DNA from: Paenibacillus sp. Soil750
GTDB taxonomy: Bacteria; Bacillota; Bacilli; Paenibacillales; NBRC-103111
Assembly (NCBI RefSeq): GCF_001428045.1
Contig: NZ_LMSD01000005.1
Span: 1 to 64,000, forward strand
Length of the DNA stretch: 64,000 bases
Direction of reading: 5' to 3'
The notes below the pieces were generated by a model that saw only the letters and a list, made by a program, of their open reading frames with translations, did not search any database and was not told where the DNA came from. Each line of letters begins with the position of its first letter. Positions within the stretch are counted from its first letter, which is position 1. Shown here in pieces: positions 1-9,988 of this stretch. The position numbers and the translations under genes are program-made.

Positions 1-55
1 ATGTATTAGGCACGCCGCCAGCGTTCGTCCTGAGCCAGGATCAAACTCTCCATAA
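1..55 (-). rRNA. 16S ribosomal RNA, 5' end only
   Basis: Read on the minus strand, this edge holds the conserved start of bacterial 16S rRNA, including GAGTTTGATCCTGGCTCAG and the following GCGGCGTGCCTAATAC segment. Only about the first 55 bases are inside the window; the rest of the gene lies to the left. The exact 5' end is not visible and is set by analogy with other 16S genes. An rRNA-type leader and promoter lie just upstream. Confidence 0.95.
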
Positions 56-227
56 TAGAAAAGCTGAAATGCTCATTGACTTGCTAGCGAGATTTTGCAA
101 TCTCAATTGTAGTCACTTACGTGACTGAATTTGCTGATATGCTTCATTCATTTGTTCAGTTTTCAAAGAGCTTTATTGCGCTACCGTTTAAAGCGTTAAT
201 GTATCGCTCTTGCGGTGACAAGAACAT
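56..227 (-). other. rRNA operon leader
   Basis: This is the transcribed leader between the rrn promoter and 16S. On the minus strand it holds the segment CTTTGAAAACTGAACAA (around 149-173), a sequence common before 16S genes in Bacillus and Paenibacillus and linked to rRNA processing and antitermination. No open reading frame is likely here. Confidence 0.6.
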
Positions 228-256
228 ATATTATCAGGTTTCAAAATGAAATGCAA
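228..256 (-). promoter_or_regulatory. sigma-A promoter of the rRNA operon
   Basis: On the minus strand a TTGCAT -35 box (251-256) and a TAATAT -10 box (228-233) are separated by exactly 17 bases, about 170 bases before 16S. It starts only 22 bases after the stop of the upstream DUF1835 gene, and I see no terminator in between. Confidence 0.8.
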
Positions 257-278
257 GCATCTTTTAAAATCCATTATC

Positions 279-1289
279 TTACAGCTTAGCAAACCCTGTA
301 GTTAATGCATTTCGGCGCCAAACATCCTTCCTACCAAGCAAATGTACGCCACCGATCCAGTCATCGATCCCGTTCAGAAAGATATGATCCTGCTTACACG
401 TAAGAATAAGTTTACCCACTTCTGTTACCTTTACTCCGTAATTTTCAAATTGCGGCGGCCATGCTTCATTGTACCTTGGCAGCCTATCACCACCGAGGAC
501 TTGGATAAGGGGATGTTCGCAATGCCACAGCCCATTCAGGATGCCAAAGAATTGCAGATCTCCTAAGCCATAGTGGATGGCTTGCTCAGATATGGTTTGA
601 AATAAGGACAATACGGACACCTCGTCATCCACTAACAGCTCAAGTGTCAGCTGCTGAATGGCGGACAAGCCATTTTGCATGGAAGGAAATCGAGTTGTAT
701 GGGCCTCTAAGGCCTTTTTAAGAAAAGGGAGTGCTGATAAGTCTTCTTTCAATAACGTAGCCATAAGCAAAGGCTCGGAAGCCGAATAGGCTGTCCAGAC
801 CTTGCAGGCAAGGGAATGCTGATTTTCGCTCACAGGCAACCAAGTGTCATGCAGATGTAGAATTTGATCAACGGTTAATTGCCCCAAGCCATAGAAAGGG
901 TCTATGCCAGGGAAGCCATCAATGCAGATCAACGAAAGTTGGAAGGAACGGCCAGGTGAGTCATCGATTCTTGAAAGCAAATAACAGAGCATCAATTGAT
1001 CATATAAATCATGTTCGAACCACAGGACAACCTCGTCCACATCCGTAAGGGTATCTAGCTTCGCTTCCTGCTGTATGGTCTGCGATTTAAAAGTGTCCTC
1101 GGGAATACCGTAACGGTTATTCATATAAGATGCTCTCATAGATAAAAGGGCACTATCTGACATCTGCATGCCGATAGGTCCCTCATAGAGCGACTCGCGC
1201 CATACCAAAATCTCACCATTGATACCAGATGCTCGCAGCTTATCGCCAAATGCGTCTCCGTTGACGATATGCAGGGTCGTTTTCGGCAT
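279..1289 (-). CDS. DUF1835 domain-containing protein
   Basis: The protein has 336 residues. Its N-terminus (HIVNGDAFGDKLR, then GEILVWRESLYEGP) is the signature of the DUF1835 family, and the second half fits the helical DUF3658 region that usually follows. The biochemical role of this family is not established. No signal peptide or membrane segment is seen, so it is probably cytoplasmic. AGAGGTG stands at a normal distance before the ATG. It is the last gene of the pcrB-pcrA-ligA run, 27 bases after ligA, and ends just before the rRNA promoter. The family call is firm; the function is unknown. Confidence 0.8.
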   Translation of the reverse strand: MPKTTLHIVNGDAFGDKLRASGINGEILVWRESLYEGPIGMQMSDSALLSMRASYMNNRYGIPEDTFKSQTIQQEAKLDTLTDVDEVVLWFEHDLYDQLMLCYLLSRIDDSPGRSFQLSLICIDGFPGIDPFYGLGQLTVDQILHLHDTWLPVSENQHSLACKVWTAYSASEPLLMATLLKEDLSALPFLKKALEAHTTRFPSMQNGLSAIQQLTLELLVDDEVSVLSLFQTISEQAIHYGLGDLQFFGILNGLWHCEHPLIQVLGGDRLPRYNEAWPPQFENYGVKVTEVGKLILTCKQDHIFLNGIDDWIGGVHLLGRKDVWRRNALTTGFAKL

Positions 1290-1316
1290 GGCGCCGTCAC
1301 CTCTCTTCTATATTGA

Positions 1317-3353
<2,037 letters not shown>

Positions 3354-3405
3354 TCAATGAGAATATGTGTGTGACAAGGGTAAGACAGGGCAAGGAAGAG
3401 CGCTC

Positions 3406-5775
3406 CTACACTTTCGTGATTGGAGCGAACTTCGCGAGCAGGCGCTTCAAGCCAACAGGCGCCGGGAAAGCAATTTGCAGCTCGGTGTCATCACCCGAGC
3501 CCTTCACGGACACGACGGTGCCGACGCCCCATTTGCCATGCGACACCTTGTCGCTGGCTCTGTAGTCCGGCACCGCGCCGCCTGCGGCAGGCTGTGGAGC
3601 CCGGAACGCAGCCGGTCTCGACGCGGCCGCAGGGCTTGGCGCAGCCGCTGCACCAGCGGTAGTGCCCGTGCTTGCCCGTCCCCCGAAGGAGGACGGTGTG
3701 CCCCAGGCTGACGAGCCGGTGGTCGTGCCACGGCTCGATGCAGCGGCACTGCCGCTGCCACCCCAAGACGAGGTGCCGCTGGAGCGGCCGCCTCGTGAGA
3801 AGCCTCCGCTGGAGCCGCCAGCGGAAACGGGTTCCAGGAGCTCCTTCGGAATCTCCTGAAGGAATCGCGACGGCGCGTTCGCCGCGGTGCGGCCGAAGAG
3901 CGTGCGCATGCGCGCGCACGTGAGGAACAGCTCTTGCTCGGCGCGCGTGATGCCCACATAGGCTAGACGGCGCTCCTCTTCGAGCTCTTCGTTGTCGGCG
4001 AATGCACGGCTGTGCGGGAAGACGCCTTCTTCCATCCCGATGATGAATACAACCGGGAACTCCAGCCCTTTGGCGCTGTGCATCGTCATGAGGACGACAG
4101 CGTCCTGCTCTTCTTCGGGTTTATCTTTATCTAGCGTATCAATATCCGCAATCAACGCTAGGTCTGTGAGGAAGGAAATGAGGGATTTGTCCTCATTACG
4201 CTTCTCAAAGTCCATGGTCACGGACAGGAACTCTTCAATATTTTCGAGGCGAGCCTTGGATTCAATTGTGTTCTCGCGTTGCATTTCTAAACGGTACTGA
4301 GACATTTCAAGAATTTTCTCAGTAAGCTCGGTTACGGACAGGTAGTCCACCATGCGATTGAGGTTATCAACCATTTCGCGGAAATCCGCAAGAGCATGCT
4401 TCGCCTTCGTGTTGATCTCTAAAGAATCAACTTCCTCCAACATGGCAAATAGAGAAATCCCTCTACGTCCAGCCATTTCCGCCACTTTATCCAACGTCGT
4501 ACCGCCAACGCCCCTTTTCGGCACGTTCACGATTCGGTTCAAGGAAATATCATCGTTCGGGTTGGAGATGAGTCTCAAGTAAGCCAAAATATCCTTAATC
4601 TCTTTACGATCATAGAACTTAACCCCACCGACGATGGTGTAGGCGATATCCGATTTAATCAAAATTTCCTCGATGACCCGGGACTGAGCATTCGTACGGT
4701 ATAGGATCGCATGATCGCCAAATCTTTTGCCATTCGACTTATTCTTATTGATTTCATTCGTAACGAAGTAACCTTCTTCATACTCGGTATCCGCTTGGTA
4801 CAACTTAATCCCAACGCCGCCTTCTTTATCTGTCCAAAGGTTTTTCGGCTTACGACCTGTGTTGTTCGCAATGACTTTATTCGCAGCCTGCAAAATATTC
4901 GAAGTCGAGCGATAATTCTGCTCCAAGAGGATCGCCGTTGCATCCGGGTAATCCTGTTCGAAATTGAGGATATTGCTAATATCTGCTCCGCGCCAACGAT
5001 AAATGGACTGGTCACTGTCCCCGACGACGCAAATGCGTTTATGTTTGGACGCGATCATCTGACACAGCATATATTGCGCTCTGTTCGTATCCTGATACTC
5101 ATCGACATGAATATATTGAAATTTGTTTTGATAAAATTCCAGCACCTCTGGCACTTCTTTAAATAAATGAATGGTTGCCATAATCAAATCGTCGAAATCC
5201 AAGGAGTTGTTGGCTCTTAGCTTCTTCTGATACAGGGTATAAATTTTCGAGGTCAACCCGTCGAAGTAATCACCGATTTTGTCTTCAAATTGTTTAGGAG
5301 AGATAAGTTCGTTTTTGGCTGTGGAGATGGCTGCTTGGAATGTTTTGGGCTCGTATTTCTTCGTATCAATGTTGAGTTCTTTGCAGCAGGTTTTGATAAC
5401 AGATAGTTGGTCACCAGAATCTAGAATCGTAAAGTTCGAGGAAAAGCCGATCCGATTGATGTCTTTGCGCAGCATGCGCACACACATGGAGTGAAACGTG
5501 GATACCCAAATGTCGCTTCCACTGCCACCTACCAGCTTGCCTACACGATCCTGCATTTCGCGCGCTGCTTTGTTCGTAAAGGTTAGCGCTAAAATGTTCC
5601 ACGGCGCCGCTTTACGCGTGCCAATCAGGTAGGCGATCCGATGCGTGAGCACACGCGTCTTACCGCTTCCCGCTCCAGCCATAATTAAAAGAGGGCCGTC
5701 CACGGCTTCTACAGCTTTGCGCTGTTGGGGGTTCAACTTTTTGACAGCTTCTAAAATATTGACAGTTTCATTCAC
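3406..5775 (-). CDS. pcrA: ATP-dependent DNA helicase PcrA
   Basis: PcrA is the 3'-5' UvrD-type (SF1A) helicase used in excision repair, replication restart and removal of recombinase filaments. Visible motifs are Walker A AGAGSGKT (about 33-40), DEYQDTN (motif II), [31 protein letters not shown] and [13 protein letters not shown] set the start at GTG 5775, because GGAAGG lies 9 bases before it and the gene then begins 7 bases after the pcrB stop. A longer frame to 5865 would overlap pcrB and has no ribosome site. That gives 789 residues. Between the helicase core and a short C-terminal RNAP-binding-like (Tudor) tail ([12 protein letters not shown]) lies an unusual linker of about 100 Gly, Ser and Ala residues, encoded by very GC-rich DNA (about 3560-3860). 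Confidence 0.93.
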   Translation of the reverse strand: MNETVNILEAVKKLNPQQRKAVEAVDGPLLIMAGAGSGKTRVLTHRIAYLIGTRKAAPWNILALTFTNKAAREMQDRVGKLVGGSGSDIWVSTFHSMCVRMLRKDINRIGFSSNFTILDSGDQLSVIKTCCKELNIDTKKYEPKTFQAAISTAKNELISPKQFEDKIGDYFDGLTSKIYTLYQKKLRANNSLDFDDLIMATIHLFKEVPEVLEFYQNKFQYIHVDEYQDTNRAQYMLCQMIASKHKRICVVGDSDQSIYRWRGADISNILNFEQDYPDATAILLEQNYRSTSNILQAANKVIANNTGRKPKNLWTDKEGGVGIKLYQADTEYEEGYFVTNEINKNKSNGKRFGDHAILYRTNAQSRVIEEILIKSDIAYTIVGGVKFYDRKEIKDILAYLRLISNPNDDISLNRIVNVPKRGVGGTTLDKVAEMAGRRGISLFAMLEEVDSLEINTKAKHALADFREMVDNLNRMVDYLSVTELTEKILEMSQYRLEMQRENTIESKARLENIEEFLSVTMDFEKRNEDKSLISFLTDLALIADIDTLDKDKPEEEQDAVVLMTMHSAKGLEFPVVFIIGMEEGVFPHSRAFADNEELEEERRLAYVGITRAEQELFLTCARMRTLFGRTAANAPSRFLQEIPKELLEPVSAGGSSGGFSRGGRSSGTSSWGGSGSAAASSRGTTTGSSAWGTPSSFGGRASTGTTAGAAAAPSPAAASRPAAFRAPQPAAGGAVPDYRASDKVSHGKWGVGTVVSVKGSGDDTELQIAFPAPVGLKRLLAKFAPITKV

Positions 5776-5782
5776 GTTAGAG

Positions 5783-6484
5783 TTACCTTCCATTTCTATC
5801 AAAGTTCGCATGCACGGTCTGAAGCGCCTGCTCCAAGTCACTATATATAATGTTGCCGACCACAATGGTATCTGCCGCTTCGGCTGCTAGTTGCGCTTTC
5901 TCTAGCGAGTCAATCCCGCCGCCATACAATAAACGGGCATTCTCGAGCACCTGCCGCGTCCGACGGACGAGCTCCATATCTCCGAAGGTGCCACTGTATT
6001 CCAAATACACAATCGACATGTGAAAAAGCTTGTCCGCCATACGCGCATAAGCTGCTACGTCCTTCACATCCAAGTCGGTACGCGCTGAGGTCAGCTGGGC
6101 TGCCGTCGCTTCTTTATTCAATATAATGTAGCCTTCGGCTACGATCTCATCCCAATTCAGTAATGCGCCGTACTCCTTGAGCGCCTCATGATGTTGCCCG
6201 ACGATCCATTTCGGATCATCTGCATTCAGCACAACGGGGATCAAGAAGAGGTCAAATCCCGGTACGATCGCTTCCTGATTCGAAATCTCTAAGACAACAG
6301 GAACCTCATATTGACGGATTCGCGATAGAAGATCTACCGTATTATCGAACGTCACTCCGGAGGAGCCACCTACGAGAATCGCATCTGTACCCGATAAACA
6401 GAGCCGATCCAGTGCCTCATCTGAGATGTCCCGGTCTGGGTCGAGCTTAAATACATGTTTCCACTTACGTATATCGACGATCAA
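5783..6484 (-). CDS. pcrB: heptaprenylglyceryl phosphate synthase PcrB
   Basis: PcrB is a TIM-barrel prenyltransferase that joins heptaprenyl diphosphate to sn-glycerol-1-phosphate in Bacillota, a reaction of archaeal-like ether lipid type. The protein contains the phosphate-binding segments [11 protein letters not shown] and LLYGGGIDS, typical of the GGGP synthase family, and has a usual length of 233 residues. The start is TTG at 6484: GGAGGG (6491-6496) stands 6 bases before it and the N-terminus then matches the family. The in-frame extension to 6526 lacks support. It directly precedes pcrA, as in Bacillus subtilis. Confidence 0.88.
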   Translation of the reverse strand: MIVDIRKWKHVFKLDPDRDISDEALDRLCLSGTDAILVGGSSGVTFDNTVDLLSRIRQYEVPVVLEISNQEAIVPGFDLFLIPVVLNADDPKWIVGQHHEALKEYGALLNWDEIVAEGYIILNKEATAAQLTSARTDLDVKDVAAYARMADKLFHMSIVYLEYSGTFGDMELVRRTRQVLENARLLYGGGIDSLEKAQLAAEAADTIVVGNIIYSDLEQALQTVHANFDRNGR

Positions 6485-6561
6485 TTGTTTCCCTCCGATT
6501 AGGCGGCAGTTCTGCCATACTATCAACAGTCTATGCTACGCATTCTGGTGTGTCAAATGAC

Positions 6562-6588
6562 AAAAGACGGGCTAATCGCCCGTCTTTT
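6562..6588 (-). terminator. Rho-independent terminator
   Basis: A perfect 11-base-pair stem (AAAAGACGGGC with GCCCGTCTTTT, loop of 5) lies between the lipoprotein gene and pcrB. T-runs occur on both sides, so it could act in both directions. On the minus strand it would end the lipoprotein transcript. Confidence 0.8.
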
Positions 6589-6661
6589 AAAGGAATATGC
6601 AACTGAACGTATCCGATCTTCGTCGAAGCTACATTTGCGCCCAAATACGCACAAATGTTCG

Positions 6662-7135
6662 TTATTTCACGACGATGTTGAGAATTTTCTCTACATTGAT
6701 TTCTTTGTGGTCATTTTGCTGAAGCTCAAGTTTAATTTCATGGGCACCTGTTGTTAAATTCGTGAGGGTTAATGGGCCTGTCTTGCCGATCATCGCCTTC
6801 TGCTTACCATCCACATACAAGTGGAGATGTCCTTCTCCCAGTACATTGGCTTTATTCATGTCTTCTTCTGATAATTTAAAATTGGACGTTTGGTACGTAA
6901 TCGTGACATTCTTCCCATCTACTTTGTAGCTGGCATCTATCGCAGGCTTAGCACTCGTCGTAGACGCCTTCGTTCCTGTTCCCGTCTCCGTCTTCACTTG
7001 AACCGTTGTCGTCGTACCCGCATCCTTCGTCCCTGTTGCTACGGACGGGATGACCTCATCTTTGGAACCGCACGCCGTTGTTAATGCTCCCAGTACCACT
7101 AAAGTAGCCGCACCATATACCCATGTTTTTTTCAT
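6662..7135 (-). CDS. putative lipoprotein of unknown function
   Basis: The product is 157 residues from the ATG at 7135, which has GGGAG upstream; the longer frame to 7258 has no ribosome site. It starts with a lipoprotein signal: MKKTW, a hydrophobic stretch, then TTACGS, where the cysteine would be lipidated. A Thr/Lys/Gly-rich spacer (about 25-65) leads to a beta-rich domain with GEGHLHLYVDG and TTGAHEIKLELQQNDH. This layout loosely resembles DUF4399-like or sugar-binding beta domains, but I do not recognise the family with certainty. It is transcribed alone between two terminators. Confidence 0.6.
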   Translation of the reverse strand: MKKTWVYGAATLVVLGALTTACGSKDEVIPSVATGTKDAGTTTTVQVKTETGTGTKASTTSAKPAIDASYKVDGKNVTITYQTSNFKLSEEDMNKANVLGEGHLHLYVDGKQKAMIGKTGPLTLTNLTTGAHEIKLELQQNDHKEINVEKILNIVVK

Positions 7136-7244
7136 CAGCTTAAGCTCCCTTTTTCCTAAGTTTGGACATCCTATGTTCCTTATATATGTGTGCCAAGCCG
7201 TACTCATTCCTGAATTAGAAAAATAGTGGGACAAATTAGAGGAA

Positions 7245-7283
7245 GAAAAAAAAGACACCCTGCCCGAGGAGGACTGGATGTCT
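7245..7283 (-). terminator. Rho-independent terminator after the coat gene pair
   Basis: On the minus strand an imperfect stem (AGACA ... TGTCT with internal CC/GG pairs) is followed by eight T residues. It lies 38 bases after the stop of the glutamine-rich coat protein. Confidence 0.75.
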
Positions 7284-7320
7284 GATTATCTGGAAACGAT
7301 CTACTCGTGATTACACTTGC

Positions 7321-8265
7321 TTAGAAGTTATATTTCGTACCTTCTTGTGACCTATTCGTGTAGGAGTTCCCTTCGGAACCGGGCGATGGCATGCCTTGCT
7401 GTGTACGGGAAACAATACGTGCTTGCGCACCTCTGCCTGTCCCCGTTATACCTGTGTTCTCATTCGTATGGTTGGAAGAAGCAGCATATCCCTGAGATCC
7501 ACGACCGTAGCTTGACTGATCATGGCTGGGATCTTGGTAGCTCCTTGTTGGAGTTTGGTTATAAGAAGAGGACTGTTGCTGAGACTGACTAGGTGTATAT
7601 CCTTGGCCTCGACCTTGTTGATTATTGTATACCGCATTCGGATACTGGTTAGCATAATTCACTGGCTGGAACGAAGGTGTAGGTGCTGCCGTTGGCGTTG
7701 GCGCTTGGTGCAGTGCCGCAACTTGGTTCTGCTGTTGATTTGTTTGTCCTTGTTGCTGACTGTATGGCTGTCTTTGCTGGTATGACTGTTCGGACTGATG
7801 GGACTGTGTTTGGTACGATTGATGCTGTTGTGATTGTGATTGCGGCTGTGATTGTGCGTACGACTGATGCTGCTGAGACTGTGCCGATGACTCCGAACTC
7901 CGATCTTGCTGATCAAAGCTTGCTGACGCCGCTCTGCTCACATGCTGCTGGACGATGGATTGTACTTGTAACGCCGTCTGACTCTGCTTCTGAATCTCTT
8001 GCTCAATCATCTGCTGCTCAGCCTGTTGAATCTGATAACCGCCAAGACTCTGAATTTCTTGAAAAACAAGCGCTTGGTCATCTAATGTTTTTTGTAATAA
8101 GGTTTCGAAAGTCTGTCGAATGCCAGGGTTAGCAGCTTCCAAGGCAGCCGTTGTGTATTCACGTGCACTGCGCTTCAATTCAGACAGGACGAAGTTGGCA
8201 AAGTCTAAATCTTCTAAGTCGACTTGCTGTTGTTGGTGCTGTTGTTGAGAATTTTGCTGATACAT
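7321..8265 (-). CDS. CotF-family spore coat protein with a Gln-rich tail
   Basis: The protein has 314 residues. Residues about 15-100 form a helical CotF-like domain (DFANFVLSELKRSAREYTTA, then a segment on ageing of partners QTFETLLQKTL). The rest, about 110-300, is a low-complexity region dominated by Gln, Ser, Tyr and His, with repeated QSQSQ and YQ motifs. Coat proteins with such tails probably assemble on the outside of the spore. AAGGAGGTG stands before the ATG. It follows a smaller CotF-like gene by 28 bases and ends at a terminator, so the two form one operon. The repeat-rich tail is likely to vary between strains. Confidence 0.75.
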   Translation of the reverse strand: MYQQNSQQQHQQQQVDLEDLDFANFVLSELKRSAREYTTAALEAANPGIRQTFETLLQKTLDDQALVFQEIQSLGGYQIQQAEQQMIEQEIQKQSQTALQVQSIVQQHVSRAASASFDQQDRSSESSAQSQQHQSYAQSQPQSQSQQHQSYQTQSHQSEQSYQQRQPYSQQQGQTNQQQNQVAALHQAPTPTAAPTPSFQPVNYANQYPNAVYNNQQGRGQGYTPSQSQQQSSSYNQTPTRSYQDPSHDQSSYGRGSQGYAASSNHTNENTGITGTGRGAQARIVSRTQQGMPSPGSEGNSYTNRSQEGTKYNF

Positions 8266-8293
8266 GCGTCTTGCACCTCCTTGTGGGTTCGAA

Positions 8294-8524
8294 TTAGTGG
8301 GTCATTCCGGATTGTTGTTGCAGGGCATTGATTAGGATACTCATATTTTGCAAACGCTCTTGCGATAGGTGAGACAAGGTTTGCTTCAAGGACTGACTTT
8401 GGCTGTTCACCGCGCCTTGTACACAAAGCTTCGCTAACAATTCTTCATTCTTGAATGTATCCGTTAGATACGAAAGTTCTTTACCTGAAATAGCTTGGTT
8501 CTCTTGCGTGTTATACATGTGCAT
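8294..8524 (-). CDS. small CotF-like spore coat protein
   Basis: This product has 76 residues, with the segment ISGKELSYLTDTFKNEELLA followed by an alpha-helical part ending in LINALQQQSGMTH. Short CotF-like proteins of this kind are common next to larger coat proteins in Paenibacillus. AAAGGAGGT lies before two possible starts, ATG 8524 (4 bases away) and ATG 8518 (10 bases away); I give the first. The longer frame to 8602 is not supported. It probably pairs with the downstream Gln-rich coat protein. Confidence 0.65.
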   Translation of the reverse strand: MHMYNTQENQAISGKELSYLTDTFKNEELLAKLCVQGAVNSQSQSLKQTLSHLSQERLQNMSILINALQQQSGMTH

Positions 8525-8577
8525 GTGACCTCCTTTCCTCTCTTTTATTTTTCCCAAAAAATGCCGTTTTATGTCGG

Positions 8578-8620
8578 ATGAACAAAAAAACTGCTTCACC
8601 ACTTCAAGCTAGGTTGGTGA
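8578..8620 (-). terminator. orphan terminator-like hairpin
   Basis: On the minus strand TTCACC and GGTGAA form a stem followed by GCAG and seven T residues. No gene on this strand ends here. The first 20 bases (8578-8597) are identical to 9001-9020, which belong to the terminator of the DUF4340 gene, so this looks like a duplicated terminator tail. Confidence 0.5.
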
Positions 8621-8632
8621 ATATGTCGCTAC

Positions 8633-8804
8633 CACTGGATATATCCAGTGTTTTTCACTTTCTTAGGCAAAAACAGAACATTCCATTGGACTTTTCCACT
8701 AAAAAGGGCAATTTCTATGGTGAAATCTAAGATTTTACTGGATTTATCCAATGAAAGTCTCATTTTCAGGTCTGGAATGGGGATTTCACTGGATTTATCC
8801 AGTG
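8633..8804. repeat. array of four palindromic ACTGGAT-TTATCCAGT units
   Basis: Four degenerate copies lie at 8633-8650 (CACTGGATATATCCAGTG, a perfect palindrome), 8683-8700, 8736-8753 and 8787-8804. The TGG anchor in each copy stands at 8636, 8687, 8739 and 8790, so the spacing is 51, 52 and 51 bases. The sequence between copies is not conserved. Related motifs occur near 13.4 and 44.7 kb. Confidence 0.7.
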
Positions 8805-8860
8805 GGCATAGGAGGAGGAATGGCTAGAGGGTGATCTAGGAGAGGAGATGGAGGAGTTAG

Positions 8861-8956
8861 AGGAGTTAGGGCGCTGGAGAAGATGGAGAGTTGAAGGAGT
8901 TAGGGCGCTGGAGAAGATAGAGAGTTAAAGGAGTCAGGGCGCTGGAGGCGCTGGAC
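8861..8956. repeat. 34-base tandem repeat, about 2.8 copies
   Basis: Units at 8861-8894 and 8895-8928 differ at only two positions, and a partial third follows at 8929. Each begins AGGAGTTAGGGCGCTGGAG. The block is purine-rich on the plus strand and is followed by a short GCGCTGG duplication. I see no gene in 8621-9000. Confidence 0.8.
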
Positions 8957-9004
8957 TTCCTAAAGTGTTAGGTGAGTTGTCTGCGACCACCGGAGCATAC
9001 ATGA

Positions 9005-9051
9005 ACAAAAAAACTGCTTCGCCACAGTTTATTCCCTGTAGGAAGCAGCTT
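9005..9051 (-). terminator. Rho-independent terminator after the DUF4340 gene
   Basis: On the minus strand CTGCTTC pairs with GAAGCAG, with an inner CTGT/ACAG pairing, followed by seven T residues. It starts directly after the stop of the ABC-associated operon. Confidence 0.8.
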
Positions 9052-9055
9052 TCGA

Positions 9056-9988
9056 TTAGGAAGCAGGCTGAGCGGTTTTGCCCGCATACGCATCTGCTAG
9101 TTTTTGAATATCCTCGGCTGCCAGCGAGTAGGCCCACTGCCCACCCTGCTTGGCTAACCACACTTGTTCTCCACTCAATTTACCCTCATAAACATCGGTA
9201 ACGTCTTTCCCGTCTACCGTCATGGCAATCTCCAATTTAAGCTCTCCACCTGTGGTCGGTTTCTGAGCTGCCGCTTGCGGTAATTCGCCAGTATGCAGGA
9301 AGATTAATTGATCGAGCAGCGGACTTGCCTCCGTACCCTTCATCTCTTTATCCCCAAGCTTCCAGCTTGCGTCCGCAGCGACTTTATCTTTATCTATCTT
9401 AGAAAGCGTCCATGACTGACCCTTCCATGTCAACTTGACACTTTGTACCTTGTCGTTCTCTTGATGAATAGGACTTGTGTCGGCAAAGTCGACCGGCGTT
9501 TTGTTCAGCGATGTCAACGATTGATCGCTGACTTGATACACGGCAGATGAGCCTTCCACTTGTACGTAAGAGAAGCCTTCGATCGGCAATGCAGTCCCTA
9601 CGAGCAAGCCCTGTTTGGAACCGTCCTTCAAGGTGACTTCATAGGTGCCCACTGGTTTATCTAAGCCATATTCGGCTAGATTCGTTGCTTGATCCTCTAC
9701 AAGCTTAGTCGACGTTACCAGACCTAACATATCTAACCATGAGTCAACTTGATTCGAATTGATCGGCGCAGCCGCTGGCTTTTGCATATCCCAACCAGTG
9801 GTCGTGCGGCTTAATTCAATCTGCTCCTCCTCCGTTTTCACGGTGACAGCCTTCACATCTTCTTGTTTCAGGATTAGAAGGGACTTGGGTTCATCTTTCT
9901 TCTCTTGAAAGAAGTCTTTGCTTGAGGCGAACCAGAAGCCACCGATGCAAATGACGACTAACAGAATGGTTGGAATAAACCGTTTCAT
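9056..9988 (-). CDS. DUF4340 domain-containing protein
   Basis: The protein has 310 residues with one N-terminal membrane segment (about 4-22) and a large domain outside the membrane. Its pattern (LLILKQEDVKAVTV, TTGWDMQKP, LAEYGLDKP, YVQVEGSSAVYQV) matches DUF4340, which is usually encoded with GldG-type proteins and an ABC-2 transporter. GGAGGAG stands before ATG 9988, and the ATGA overlaps the stop of the upstream GldG-like gene, so the two are translationally coupled. The function is unknown; an accessory role in the ABC system is inferred from the operon. Confidence 0.82.
   Translation of the reverse strand: MKRFIPTILLVVICIGGFWFASSKDFFQEKKDEPKSLLILKQEDVKAVTVKTEEEQIELSRTTTGWDMQKPAAAPINSNQVDSWLDMLGLVTSTKLVEDQATNLAEYGLDKPVGTYEVTLKDGSKQGLLVGTALPIEGFSYVQVEGSSAVYQVSDQSLTSLNKTPVDFADTSPIHQENDKVQSVKLTWKGQSWTLSKIDKDKVAADASWKLGDKEMKGTEASPLLDQLIFLHTGELPQAAAQKPTTGGELKLEIAMTVDGKDVTDVYEGKLSGEQVWLAKQGGQWAYSLAAEDIQKLADAYAGKTAQPAS

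Noticed and set aside
342..566. 74-residue plus-strand frame at the left edge
   Set aside because: It is the shadow of the DUF1835 gene, whose family motifs are clear.
5776..5865. N-terminal extension of PcrA
   Set aside because: It would overlap pcrB, has no ribosome site, and GTG 5775 has GGAAGG at the right distance.
8633..8804. CRISPR array
   Set aside because: Units are regularly spaced but only loosely similar and palindromic at about 18 bases, there are just four, and no cas gene is in the window.
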